Virus record (IMG/VR): IMGVR_UViG_3300042541_002829
Coordinates: 1-45,840 of that record
Length of the DNA: 45,840 bases
DNA from: a virus
Reading direction: 5' to 3' (one strand)
Shown here: piece after piece, positions 38,815-45,840 of the stretch
Numbering within the stretch: position 1 is the first letter of the stretch
Layout of the letters: each line of letters opens with the position of its first letter
Notes under the pieces: model-generated
The model's database searches: none
Told to the model about the DNA's origin: nothing
Seen by the model: only the letters and a program-made list of their open reading frames with translations
Translations under genes and position numbers: made by a program

Positions 38815-39027
38815 ATGCAATCACGCATCAAAAAAGTTGCATCACGCATCAAGTCAAATCGCATGGAGGCTGGGTTGACACAACAGCAGCTTGCCGATTT
38901 CGCTGGCGTGGACCGCAAAACAATTAACCGCATCGAGAATGGACACTTCTCCCCAAACATCGAGACGCTTCTTCGTATCTCAGTTGCTTTCGGAGTCAAG
39001 CCAGAAAGCCTTCTCGCTGGCGTTTAA
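38815..39027 (+). CDS. XRE/Cro-type helix-turn-helix regulator
   Basis: 70 residues. RIKSNRMEAGLTQQQLADFA, then GVDRKTINRIENGHFSPNIE and TLLRISVAFGVKPESLL, is the full five-helix XRE domain and almost nothing else. AAGGAG stands before ATG. It could bind the dyads at 37115 or the CGGGACT sites, but that is untested. It is followed by a 15-codon ORF and a terminator. Confidence 0.9.
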   Translation: MQSRIKKVASRIKSNRMEAGLTQQQLADFAGVDRKTINRIENGHFSPNIETLLRISVAFGVKPESLLAGV

Positions 39028-39074
39028 TGCAGGCGCTAGTAGTTCTGCTCATTCTGTGGGTGCTCTTCTTATGA
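39027..39074 (+). CDS. Very short hydrophobic ORF (15 aa)
   Basis: TAATG reinitiation after the XRE gene gives MQALVVLLILWVLFL and a stop inside the terminator stem. Entirely hydrophobic; it may be real or fortuitous. Confidence 0.3.
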   Translation: MQALVVLLILWVLFL

Positions 39075-39090
39075 GGAGCACCCACTTTTT
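39056..39090 (+). terminator. Rho-independent terminator
   Basis: GTGGGTGCTC (39056-39065) pairs perfectly with GAGCACCCAC (39076-39085), followed by five T. Closes the 37254-39027 operon. Confidence 0.85.
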
Positions 39091-39128
39091 GGTTGTGTTA
39101 CCACTTACAAGTCGTTAGGATTTAAATT

Positions 39129-39356
39129 ATGAAAGAATCAGTTACTAAACCAACAAAACTCTCAAAAGAGTTCTTAATTGCATTCAATGAGTACATTCTT
39201 GCTGGCTACAAGCTCCTGGATGCTTGGCAGTCGCTCGACGAGAATCAGCTCGAGATGGTTAACAGCGATGTTTTCCCATTCAACATGTCTTTTGATGAGT
39301 ACTTAGCCACAATGGCAAGCAACAAGTTTCGTTTAGAAAAGGAAAGCAGCTTCTAA
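39129..39356 (+). CDS. Hypothetical protein
   Basis: 75 residues, mostly helical (KLSKEFLIAFNEYILAGYKL, SFDEYLATMASNKFRLEKES). Unknown. Stop overlaps the next ATG as TAATG. Confidence 0.6.
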   Translation: MKESVTKPTKLSKEFLIAFNEYILAGYKLLDAWQSLDENQLEMVNSDVFPFNMSFDEYLATMASNKFRLEKESSF

Positions 39357-39574
39357 TGGAAAAACAAGTTATACGCACCTACTCACGTTCTGAACAAGTA
39401 GAGATGAACTCTGCTGTAGGAAAAGTTGGTGAAGTTTCCATCGAGGAGCTTCTCGTTGGAGTAAAAATCGTAAATGAGCGCTTTCGCTACGGCCATTACG
39501 ATGTTCTCGTATCTCCGCTCATCGGCAAAGGTGAGAAGTGGGTTGAATTCCACAAAGTTAGGGTAAAAAGCTAA
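39356..39574 (+). CDS. Hypothetical protein
   Basis: 72 residues. IEELLVGVKIVNERFRYGHY and KWVEFHKVRVKS are strand-rich. Unknown; coupled to the gene before. Followed by intergenic DNA containing element E5. Confidence 0.6.
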   Translation: MEKQVIRTYSRSEQVEMNSAVGKVGEVSIEELLVGVKIVNERFRYGHYDVLVSPLIGKGEKWVEFHKVRVKS

Positions 39575-39671
39575 AAAGGTATCGTTTTGAGTACTTTTTA
39601 GTCTTCCCGGGGTACTTCTCAGCAAAAATTACGCTTTTTAAATACTTTTACATGTTCTGGCCGTACTTTGT

Positions 39672-39726
39672 AGCCCCGCTTACGCGTTTTACCGTACTAT
39701 TGATGTGTTCTGACGGTACCGGATGA
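39672..39726 (+). repeat. Dispersed element E5 (short form)
   Basis: AGCCCCG at 39672 and TGACGGTACCGGATGA at 39711-39726; the middle CGGGACT block is missing. TACCGT and ACGGTA arms flank a 17-base loop. It stands just before ATG 39737. Confidence 0.55.
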
Positions 39727-39736
39727 GGAGTTTGAA

Positions 39737-39817
39737 ATGAGTTTTTTAGATGCTTGGCGGCTTCTTGGTGTATTTATTATCTTCGCACTGCTTCTGGTCT
39801 CTTTTTTTGGTGGTTAG
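39737..39817 (+). CDS. Small membrane peptide (26 aa)
   Basis: ATG 39737 with GAGGAG 8 bases upstream. MSFLDAWRLLGVFIIFALLL, then VSFFGG: a single membrane span. From 39818 to 40083 no gene is visible, only a GCCAGG/CCTGGC hairpin (39890-39909). Confidence 0.5.
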   Translation: MSFLDAWRLLGVFIIFALLLVSFFGG

Positions 39818-40083
39818 ACGCCGGGCCGGCTTTCTCGACCAATACCTACCGAAAAGAGCTTCCGAATGGGAGAAAACCGTACCCGACTTGCCAGGAGGGG
39901 GCCCCTGGCCGGCTTAAATACTACATCAAAAAGATTTCAGTCCCGTGCTTGACCGGATTCTGATTACGCGCTACGGTTCACCGCAAAAAGTAGTACATCG
40001 TGATTTACTTCTACGGATGTTAAAACGTTTCCTTCGACAAAGGTTTACTTCTCTCGCGTGATACTGATTCGGTAGTCAAATCA

Positions 40084-40602
40084 ATGTTCAATAAACTTGG
40101 CACGGTGGTTGATGACCTCGTTACTCCTGTAGATAGACCAGTAAAAACGTTTGTACTACAAAGGGTTTGTGAACAAGCAGTTGCTTTTTTGCAAATGTCG
40201 CGCCAGGATGTTTTCATGAATGAAAATTTGTTTGGTTTTGATGAGCCGGCAGCGCCCCGGGAAACAAAATCAAAGAAATCAAAACGTGCGAAGTCAAAGC
40301 TTGTAAGCCCCGCTGAGATTCAACAGGTTTTCGATGAATGGCTACGGTGGTGTAAGACAAGCAGCCGGGGTGTTCGGCCGAAGCTTTCAGAAGAACGAAG
40401 CATAATTATCGGCTCTGCGATTTATGATTACGGATTAACTGATTGTTTGCTTGCGGTTCAAGGCTGCAGCTTGTCTTCTTGGCACATGGGAGAAAATCCA
40501 ACAGGAACCAGGTACGACGATATTGAATTAATCCTTCGTGATGCAAAGCACGTCGAGCGATTTGCCGGCCTGGCAGCTGCAGAAGAAGCTAAAAACGATT
40601 GA
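40084..40602 (+). CDS. Replication-protein-like, conserved phage C-terminal domain
   Basis: 172 residues, or about 128 if translation starts at ATG 40216 (MNENLFGFDEPAAP). A basic linker (KSKKSKRAKSK) precedes a domain with VFDEWLRWCKTSSRGVRPKL, then IYDYGLTDCLLAVQGC and SLSSWHMGENPTGTRYDDIE, LILRDAKHVERFAGL. This W-H-M-G-x-N ... YDDIxLILRDAxHxERF pattern is the conserved C-terminal region of many phage replisome-organiser proteins. It probably loads the helicase together with the gene at 40845. Confidence 0.75.
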   Translation: MFNKLGTVVDDLVTPVDRPVKTFVLQRVCEQAVAFLQMSRQDVFMNENLFGFDEPAAPRETKSKKSKRAKSKLVSPAEIQQVFDEWLRWCKTSSRGVRPKLSEERSIIIGSAIYDYGLTDCLLAVQGCSLSSWHMGENPTGTRYDDIELILRDAKHVERFAGLAAAEEAKND

Positions 40603-40613
40603 CAAAGCTTTTA

Positions 40614-40747
40614 AGCCCCGCTACAATTACCGGATGGCCAAAGATGACGTGCAGATTCAAGTCGGGACTGCACAGTCTGCTGGTATTCAGTTGTCGGGAC
40701 TGCATACCAGCTGGCCGAGGTCTTTTTTGATGACGGCGGCGTATGAG
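40614..40747 (+). repeat. Dispersed element E6 (double middle block)
   Basis: AGCCCCG at 40614, CGGGACTGCACAG at 40663, CGGGACTGCATACC at 40695, GATGACGGCGGCGTATGAG at 40729-40747. GCTGGTAT and ATACCAGC form a stem that displays the second CGGGACT in its loop. Confidence 0.7.
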
Positions 40748-40770
40748 CTCGACGCGAGAGGTTGCAACGA

Positions 40771-40848
40771 ATGAGGATTTCTAGTGTTGTGCTTATTCTT
40801 GCCTACACATATGCCCTGTATGCGCTGACGCGGAAGAAGAGCCGATGA
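40771..40848 (+). CDS. Small membrane peptide (25 aa)
   Basis: ATG 40771 to TGA 40848. MRISSVVLILAYTYALYALT followed by RKKSR: one hydrophobic segment with a basic end. Overlaps the next gene as ATGA, so it may be a coupling leader for the replication protein. Confidence 0.5.
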   Translation: MRISSVVLILAYTYALYALTRKKSR

Positions 40849-41321
40849 CTCGTAACGATGTGGCGGCAATACTCCTCCATGTTTTCAACGCGTGGAACAA
40901 CCAAGTCCCCCAAGTAGAGAAGCGCTACAAAGAACTCCTCAGCACCTGGGAACAAATCTTGGGTGATTTGACGGTGGAGGAAGTGAACGGAGCTGTACGG
41001 ACTCTTATAGCTCTTGACAGGGCCAATATGCCCAGACCAGGGACAATACGCCGGGAAGCTCTCTCAAAGCGTCTGGACGCTCCTCCGGCAGCTTGGGAAG
41101 CTTGGGTCAAGCTGCGAGAACTGGGAGAAGGCGTAAACAGCGGAACCCAGTCTTTAGCGTCGGTGGGGGAAGTCCACGAGGTCCTTCGGAAAACAATCAT
41201 CCGCCTGGGAGGGAGTCAAGCGTTTACACTCGCTACCAACGGAGACCGACAATTCTTCATCGAAGCTTTTTCCCAGGAAGCTTCTCGGTGGGAGGAAGAG
41301 AACTACAGCACTCATGGCTAA
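40845..41321 (+). CDS. Helicase-loader / replisome-organiser-like protein
   Basis: 158 residues. VEKRYKELLSTWEQILGDLT, EEVNGAVRTLIALDRANMPR, then PGTIRREALSKRL and APPAAWEAWVKLRELG follow the pattern of a phage family thought to organise the replisome or load helicase. Adjacent to the protein at 40084, with which it probably works. Overlaps the next gene by 8 bp. Confidence 0.65.
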   Translation: MTRNDVAAILLHVFNAWNNQVPQVEKRYKELLSTWEQILGDLTVEEVNGAVRTLIALDRANMPRPGTIRREALSKRLDAPPAAWEAWVKLRELGEGVNSGTQSLASVGEVHEVLRKTIIRLGGSQAFTLATNGDRQFFIEAFSQEASRWEEENYSTHG

Positions 41322-41496
41322 GAACGGAAGACCACCAAAAGCTACTGCCGGCAAGTGGGCCGCAGTTACAATGCGCGTGCCGGCCGAATTCAAGAACCAC
41401 ATCATCGAAGTCTCTGATGGCTACGACATGACCATCACCGAATACATCAAAAGTCTGATTGAGCGCGATGCCCCATTTACCAGTAAGAGCAGGTGA
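41314..41496 (+). CDS. Ribbon-helix-helix protein
   Basis: 60 residues. AAVTMRVPAEFKNHIIEVSD and MTITEYIKSLIERDAPF are a CopG/Arc-type ribbon-helix-helix with a basic N-terminal arm (KNGRPPKATAGK). Dimeric DNA binding is expected. Overlaps the next gene, a second such protein, in another frame. Confidence 0.75.
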   Translation: MAKNGRPPKATAGKWAAVTMRVPAEFKNHIIEVSDGYDMTITEYIKSLIERDAPFTSKSR

Positions 41497-41812
41497 CGAC
41501 GACGGGGAGTACAACCTCGTCATCAGAATGTCCGGGAAGCTCAAGAACCAGATAATTGATATCTGCGAAGCAAACCACACATCTATTAACAACTGGGCCC
41601 TAGGGGTCATCTACGGTGCCGTAAGAGCCGGCAGAGGACTACCGATAGCACCGGAACCAGTAGCTCCACCGCCTGGAACGATTGAGCAGATACGCGCGTA
41701 CCTCGACGGCGAGCGGCTCATCATGCCTTGTGGTAAGTCCCGCTGCGATATTCAGCTGGAGCTCGTCGGTGGATTAGAATTCTGCAGCACGTGTGGTGTT
41801 CGCACCAGATGA
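41468..41812 (+). CDS. Ribbon-helix-helix protein with C-terminal zinc ribbon
   Basis: 114 residues from ATG 41468. YNLVIRMSGKLKNQIIDICE, then ANHTSINNWALGVIYGA, is a ribbon-helix-helix; MPCGKSRCDIQLE and EFCSTCGVRTR give C-x4-C ... C-x2-C. The stop TGA abuts tRNA-Arg. AGTCCCGC, complementary to the array head, occurs in the coding sequence near 41737. Confidence 0.7.
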   Translation: MPHLPVRAGDDDGEYNLVIRMSGKLKNQIIDICEANHTSINNWALGVIYGAVRAGRGLPIAPEPVAPPPGTIEQIRAYLDGERLIMPCGKSRCDIQLELVGGLEFCSTCGVRTR

Positions 41813-41886
41813 GCGTCGATAGCTCAATCGGATAGAGCAACAGACTTCTAATCTGTAGGTTGTAGGTTCGATTCCTACTCGACGCG
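41813..41886 (+). tRNA. tRNA-Arg (UCU)
   Basis: Acceptor GCGTCGA/TCGACGC, D arm AGCTCAATCGGATAGAGC, anticodon stem ACAGA/TCTGT with loop CTTCTAA, T arm GTAGG-TTCGATT-CCTAC. CCA not encoded. Reads AGA and AGG, codons usually rare in actinobacteria. Confidence 0.95.
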
Positions 41887-41901
41887 CTGTAATTGTAAGT
41901 C

Positions 41902-41930
41902 TTGACAGTAATACTTACTATTGCTATGCT
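41902..41930 (+). promoter_or_regulatory. Promoter for tRNA-Asn and following gene
   Basis: TTGACA (41902-41907), 17 bp, TATGCT (41925-41930). Confidence 0.7.
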
Positions 41931-41991
41931 TCCCTATGAGGGGGCTGTGTGTATAACGCGCCTTAAACGACACTGTGGTGTGCCCTCGCTT

Positions 41992-42067
41992 TGGCGAGTA
42001 GCTCAGCTGGCAGAGCAGCGGACTGTTAATCCGCTTGTCGTAGGTTCGAGCCCTACCTCGCCAGCCA
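41992..42067 (+). tRNA. tRNA-Asn (GUU) with encoded CCA
   Basis: Acceptor TGGCGAG/CTCGCCA, D arm GCTCAGCTGGCAGAGC, anticodon stem GCGGA/TCCGC with loop CTGTTAA, T arm GTAGG-TTCGAGC-CCTAC, discriminator G, CCA encoded (42065-42067). Confidence 0.95.
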
Positions 42068-42085
42068 GTGATGTAAAATAAAAGA

Positions 42086-42478
42086 ATGTCCGAGCAAAAC
42101 AATCAAAATGAAACCTGGGGAACATACAAGGGCGAGATTAAGGGTTTTCGTTTTGAAAACTCAGAAACAAAACGTCTTGGTCCACCTATCGGCGGAAGTG
42201 GTGTCCAATCCGAAATTGACAGAGACTCTGACGGGAATATAGGGGATGGAACCCCTGATGAAAGACCAGCCCCAAAGAAGGGCCCATCGAAGAACCCGCC
42301 CAAAGTTAGACGCATAGACGGGAAGTGGCAACCACAAAAACCATCACCATATAAGCCTGGATACATTCTTGAAGACCGCAAAGGGAACCTCAATCGATAC
42401 AACGGTAATCCACCAAAGAATAAAAAATACTTTAGAGAAAAACTTGATGGCAGCCTTCAGGAATTTGGTACAGCCTAG
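42086..42478 (+). CDS. Hypothetical Pro/Gly/Lys-rich protein
   Basis: 130 residues, low complexity and probably disordered (GPPIGGSG, PAPKKGPSKNPPKVRR, WQPQKPSPYKPGYILEDRK). Unknown. A TAAAAT 7 bases before ATG could make it leaderless, or it may be read from the tRNA promoter. Confidence 0.6.
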   Translation: MSEQNNQNETWGTYKGEIKGFRFENSETKRLGPPIGGSGVQSEIDRDSDGNIGDGTPDERPAPKKGPSKNPPKVRRIDGKWQPQKPSPYKPGYILEDRKGNLNRYNGNPPKNKKYFREKLDGSLQEFGTA

Positions 42479-42709
42479 AACGGGCTCTCAGTCTTCTTCT
42501 TCTTCTTTCTCACCGCATACAGGGTAGACCGGTATGAACGGGCACCTGCATGGCAATCCTGGAAGCAGCATACTTTTCCTCACGTAGATTTATTACGACT
42601 TGTACTTATTGTCGCATAGATTTAGTCGCACACAAAATGCAAATACAAAACTAGGGGTAAGCAACAAAAATCTGACACGGCGGCTTACTTTTCGTCCCCA
42701 ATTTGTCTT

Positions 42710-42952
42710 TTACTTGCTCGGCAACCCATCTGGTCGTACGAACTGCAATCGCCAGTTCTTCTGTTCAAACTCGAGCGTCTTCTCATACGCATTCTTAAGT
42801 CGCTCAAAAGCTTCCTTCGTCTCTGCATACTCCGATGTTCCGTTCCTCTGGCTCATCTTAAGTTCAGCCATCTTGGCTGTAAGCAACCTGCACAGCATCT
42901 TGTACTGGTACTCATTCATTACAACCGGCACTACATGATTCTTCTTGCTCAT
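42710..42952 (-). CDS. Hypothetical helical protein
   Basis: 80 residues from MSKKNHVVPVVMNEYQYKML; TAATG overlap with the WhiB gene. Long helix (ETKEAFERLKNAYEKTLEFE). Unknown. Confidence 0.6.
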   Translation of the reverse strand: MSKKNHVVPVVMNEYQYKMLCRLLTAKMAELKMSQRNGTSEYAETKEAFERLKNAYEKTLEFEQKNWRLQFVRPDGLPSK

Positions 42953-43338
42953 TAGTCGTTCCACATCTGGCTAAGCGTTGGCTTAGTAGGTGCGATTCCT
43001 CTCCTTCTTTGTTCGGCCGCTAATTGTCTTGATGTCATCCCTGCCCATACCCCGTGCATGTCAGCAGGTGGAAACTCTAGTGCATACTCCAGGCACTGTG
43101 GTCGAACAGTGCAGTACGCACACATCTCCCTAGCCCCCTGAATGTAACTAATGTCCTTGTGTCCTTTAGGAAACATCTCGTTAGTACGACCCTTGCATCT
43201 TGCTAGGTCCATCCAGTCGTATCTTTGTATAGCAATACCACTAGCTATGTCTTGTAAATTTCTTCTTACACTTTTGTTCTTAGACTTTCTTTCTTCAACA
43301 GTCTCTATAGATACTTCTACTGATTCAATTTCACTCAT
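42952..43338 (-). CDS. WhiB-like Fe-S transcription factor (fourth of four)
   Basis: 128 residues. LARCKGRTNEMFP, then CAYCTVRPQCLEYAL, give the four cysteines; GVWAGMTSRQLAAEQRRRG is the turn (WAG for WGG) and basic region. The longest N-terminal arm of the four copies, with an acidic then basic stretch (EERKSKNKSVRRN). Confidence 0.9.
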   Translation of the reverse strand: MSEIESVEVSIETVEERKSKNKSVRRNLQDIASGIAIQRYDWMDLARCKGRTNEMFPKGHKDISYIQGAREMCAYCTVRPQCLEYALEFPPADMHGVWAGMTSRQLAAEQRRRGIAPTKPTLSQMWND

Positions 43339-43378
43339 ATGTTTCTACCCCTATTCTTTTGTGTAGAAACTATTATGG

Positions 43379-44002
43379 CTACTTTTTAGGTCGCGTCCTG
43401 ATTTGCTGGCGCTCTTGTATCAGTGTGTGATAAGGAGGTCCGGTGAACGGGTCACACTTCGTGGCTATACCTAGGGCCTTTAGAAGTAGGTTCTTGCAGG
43501 CTATGTTGTGCCTCTTACTAGGAACTGTTGCCAGCATCGCCCCCATCGCATAAGCAGCTCCAGACCCAAGTGCGTACAACCCGTTAGAGTCGCTTGCCCA
43601 TGAGTAGTCCCCACCAATCACATAAGCCTGCCCATTCACTACAACGAGTATCTGGGAATCAAACTCAGCTAGCTTGGTGGATTCATTCGCTGATGTTGAG
43701 TAACCAGCTTCTTCAAAGCATTTACGTAAAGACGGTATGAACTCATTGGTAATAAACTTGTCTAACAGGTTCCCTTTCAGGGTTACCTTGGGTATCGGGG
43801 GACTGAAGGTAAACGAGACGATGTTGATTGCTCGAACATCTCCAGCTGCTCCTATCAAGTACGGTCCGTTCTGTACGACCTTCTTGATGTTGTCCCCCAA
43901 TACCGAGGCTGAACCTACTCCTGAGCTGTCTATATCCACTATCCGAGAGTCTGTAGCCACCATGCAGAAGCCATCTCCCTGTATTGCCAGTATTGTTGTC
44001 AT
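43379..44002 (-). CDS. Proteasome beta / HslV-like Ntn hydrolase
   Basis: 207 residues. MTTILAIQGDGFCMVATDSR places a threonine at position 2 as the candidate nucleophile after Met removal; D17 and K40 (DNIKKVV) fit the Asp and Lys of the Ntn-hydrolase active site. LIGAAGDVRAI and YALGSGAAYAMGAM are the typical glycine turns. Phage-encoded proteasome-like proteins are known in actinophages; they may degrade or compete with host proteasome subunits. No AAA unfoldase gene is seen nearby. Confidence 0.75.
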   Translation of the reverse strand: MTTILAIQGDGFCMVATDSRIVDIDSSGVGSASVLGDNIKKVVQNGPYLIGAAGDVRAINIVSFTFSPPIPKVTLKGNLLDKFITNEFIPSLRKCFEEAGYSTSANESTKLAEFDSQILVVVNGQAYVIGGDYSWASDSNGLYALGSGAAYAMGAMLATVPSKRHNIACKNLLLKALGIATKCDPFTGPPYHTLIQERQQIRTRPKK

Positions 44003-44069
44003 ATAGAGCTTTCTGATAAGCAGGGTCTAGGAAACATGGATTGGATTACGCGCCGTTTATCTGGCGAGG

Positions 44070-45287
44070 TTATTTAACCGGCTTGAGGGTTGGAGCTTTT
44101 GACTTTCTACCGTCAAACTCTTCCCCACGGAAAACGCACCAGCCGTCGTATATCAAGGCCGGCTCGTAGTTGAAGAACTGCTTTCCTGTCTCCTGGAAGT
44201 GGACAAGAGCGAAGCCTTGTTGCCAGTTCTCAACAACTGTTTTCGGTCGTCCGTAGACATCTATCCCGCCCTTGGTTGATGGCACTGCGCCGTCTACCCG
44301 TGCGAGAGTTCCCGGCGATGCAGCCATAATTGTTCTCGGACCGTCGTGGTCACGACGTGTTTTGTACGCCATTTCATTTCGGTGGATGTGGCCGTAGATA
44401 ACGGACATCTTCTCTGCGTTTAGGTACATGTGGGCGGTTGAACCGTTGGAGCGAACCTTGTCTCCGTGTATACATGCAAGCTGTTCATTGATGAGGTAGT
44501 AACCAGTTGGGTACCCATCGAGATATTGCACGCCATACTCATCCATGCGCAAGAGGTTTGGAACTGACAAGTCAGGCCAGCCTTCCGGTGTATTGCCACG
44601 ACTTATTCCGAAAGCGGCCTTTGCATTATCAAGAAGGTAATTGGTTAGACGCTCTTCGTGGTTTCCGGCAAGCCAAACTATCTTTGCATGAGGAACTGCT
44701 TCTCGCATTTCAGCGCAGAATGTTGTTGCTCTATCAATTGAAGCCTGAGTTGTGTTCGCAAAAGCCGGGCTCAATCTATATTTGCTCATCTCTGGCAAGT
44801 CAAGGTTGTCTCCAAGACAAATGATTTGGTCTGGTTGATATCGCTTTGCGATAGCAAGAACGATTGCGATAGCACGCTCGTCATGAGTAGGTACTAAGTT
44901 CAGGTCTCTATCACGATAATAACCGAACTGTATATCGGGAACTATCAGTGCCATCTTTAGGCTTGTATTCTTCTTTGGCGTAACTGTTGACTTTTGTATT
45001 TGCAACAGAGGCCCTTGTTCTGGAAGCTTCCACTGTGGACCGCTGTCCCACGTTGGGGAAAGCTGAACTGCCTGCAAGTCGTGAATCTCTGTATTGCCCT
45101 CTTCGTCTTTGGTGACAGTCTGGTACAGAGAAATTCTGTCTATGCTTCCGATGCTGTCGAAGTCAATACCTTTTTTAGATATCATCTGCTCGATTGCGTT
45201 AAGCATCTTCTTGCTTGATTCTTTTTTCTCGTGTTCTTTCTTAATCTTGCTGACGCCAGCTGCGATTTTATTGTTTGACTTGTTCAT
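44070..45287 (-). CDS. Calcineurin-like metallophosphoesterase
   Basis: 405 residues from ATG 45287 (ATGA overlap; GGGGGA just upstream). Catalytic motifs: LIVPDIQFGYY (D), IICLGDNLD (GDxxD-like), WLAGNHEERL (GNHE), CIHGDK and VIYGHIHRNEM (GHxH). Two metal ions and hydrolysis of phosphoesters follow from the family. The N-terminal 120 residues are a separate helical region. DNA processing or nucleotide turnover is possible; the substrate is unknown. Confidence 0.88.
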   Translation of the reverse strand: MNKSNNKIAAGVSKIKKEHEKKESSKKMLNAIEQMISKKGIDFDSIGSIDRISLYQTVTKDEEGNTEIHDLQAVQLSPTWDSGPQWKLPEQGPLLQIQKSTVTPKKNTSLKMALIVPDIQFGYYRDRDLNLVPTHDERAIAIVLAIAKRYQPDQIICLGDNLDLPEMSKYRLSPAFANTTQASIDRATTFCAEMREAVPHAKIVWLAGNHEERLTNYLLDNAKAAFGISRGNTPEGWPDLSVPNLLRMDEYGVQYLDGYPTGYYLINEQLACIHGDKVRSNGSTAHMYLNAEKMSVIYGHIHRNEMAYKTRRDHDGPRTIMAASPGTLARVDGAVPSTKGGIDVYGRPKTVVENWQQGFALVHFQETGKQFFNYEPALIYDGWCVFRGEEFDGRKSKAPTLKPVK

Positions 45288-45568
45288 TTTGTTCCCCCAT
45301 TGGTAATTTCGTTGATATTGCACTTATCCTCGTTTGAGCAAGCACATGCGTTATTCCTAAACAATTGAATTGACTCTCTAGCGATTGGGATTCCGGAGTT
45401 GTGTAACTCACGGTGAATCGTGCTTGTTGGTATATCTTCTTTTGACATCACGTCAATAAGAGCAACAGCCGTCTCCCGGTCAATATTATTTAGAAGCTTT
45501 CCCATCGGGCAAGGTAGATGCTTGCTTGATATAGAAAGATTTGCTAACCTGTCACCCAGCACTGTCAT
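45284..45568 (-). CDS. Conserved actinophage protein ending in C-x-C
   Basis: 94 residues from ATG 45568 (GGGGA upstream); the open frame extends to 45775 but that part is out of pattern. CPMGKLLNNIDRETAVALID, SKEDIPTSTIHRELHNSGIP and IARESIQLFRNNACAC match a family with an HTH-like core and an R-x-C-x-C end found beside terminase or metallophosphoesterase genes in actinophages. DNA binding is likely. Coupled to the phosphoesterase gene. Confidence 0.7.
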   Translation of the reverse strand: MTVLGDRLANLSISSKHLPCPMGKLLNNIDRETAVALIDVMSKEDIPTSTIHRELHNSGIPIARESIQLFRNNACACSNEDKCNINEITNGGTK

Positions 45569-45643
45569 GTGGTATCCCCATCTGGCTATGTTGTTGTTGT
45601 CGCCGAATAATAACACAAATGTAATTTCCGTCAAGGGGTAACT

Positions 45644-45840
45644 GTGAACCAGGATGAAAATAAATATAAGAGTCATGTTATTGCGGATGCTCTTGTTGAA
45701 TCTATTGGGATGCTGATGGAGCCAAAACTTGCCCAAGAGGTCAAGACTGCCGTAATGGACCAGCTTCAGAAACACAGGCTGATATCGTACGCCCGGCCAG
45801 ATGAAATCGGCCTCCTAAACGCCTTGGGAAGGACTCTGGT
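45644..45840 (+). CDS. Hypothetical protein (partial at right edge)
   Basis: GTG 45644 with AAGGGG 7 bases before; 65 codons remain open to the window end. HVIADALVESIGMLMEPKLA, then QEVKTAVMDQLQKHRL, is helical. Divergent from the 45568 gene. Cannot be identified from this part. Confidence 0.55.
   Translation, partial: MNQDENKYKSHVIADALVESIGMLMEPKLAQEVKTAVMDQLQKHRLISYARPDEIGLLNALGRTL

Overview
The window looks like part of the chromosome of a large tailed phage of an actinobacterium. Four proteins carry the WhiB-type four-cysteine plus G-[IV]-[WY]-[GA]-G signature, which is confined to actinobacteria and their phages. The pyrimidine-dimer glycosylase-like gene and the HR..C.C-ending protein are also of actinobacterial/actinophage type. 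Genes are short, tightly packed, often overlap as ATGA or TAATG, and include a phage-style nucleotide, replication and DNA-modification set. No capsid, tail, portal or large-terminase gene is visible, so this is a fragment of a bigger genome.

Layout. 1-5.1 kb (minus): one translationally coupled operon of sugar genes, with a GDPD-like/glycosyltransferase protein cut by the window edge, an FkbM methyltransferase, a HAD-phosphatase/nucleotidyltransferase fusion, two glycosyltransferases, and a T4-endonuclease-V-like protein at its head. 5.1-10.4 kb: a secreted lysozyme-like protein, a WhiB protein, tRNA-Met(CAU) and a class II ribonucleotide reductase. 10.7-14.6 kb: small genes on both strands among low-complexity DNA, hairpins and strong promoters. 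14.6-16.85 kb (plus): a six-gene operon ending in a clavaminate-synthase-like oxygenase. 16.8-21.7 kb (minus): a small-terminase-like HTH protein, primase-helicase, WhiB and DUF932. 21.7-28.5 kb: thioredoxin, WhiB, a SMARCAL1/HARP-like helicase, a DUF1599-like protein, a C5-cytosine methyltransferase that appears to start at CTG, and SSB.

28.77-33.4 kb is the outstanding region: about 4.6 kb without convincing genes, made of 24 same-strand copies of CGGGACT (or CGGGGCT), usually CGGGACTA, spaced 136-310 bp (mean about 200 bp). Each copy heads a unit that can fold into long nested hairpins. Several pairs of units share loops but differ in stems by compensatory changes, so structure, not coding capacity, appears to be under selection. 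The extremely stable DNA mini-hairpin GCGAAGC is strongly enriched on this strand only. I do not recognise this as a known family.

33.4-42.5 kb (almost all plus): many tiny genes, including several single-membrane-span peptides, an XRE regulator, two ribbon-helix-helix proteins and two replication-loader-like proteins, plus tRNA-Arg(UCU) and tRNA-Asn(GUU). Six dispersed non-coding elements (E1-E6) sit at the operon boundaries here. They contain AGCCCCG, CGGGACTGCA and a GATGACGGTGGCGGATGAC-like block, and so share the array's head motif, which links the array to this gene cluster. 42.7-45.84 kb: minus-strand WhiB, a proteasome-like Ntn hydrolase and a metallophosphoesterase, then a partial plus-strand gene.

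Many promoters are sigma-70-like (TTGACA or TTGCAA, 17-18 bp, TANNNT). Several place the start codon about 7 bases after the -10 box, suggesting leaderless mRNAs.
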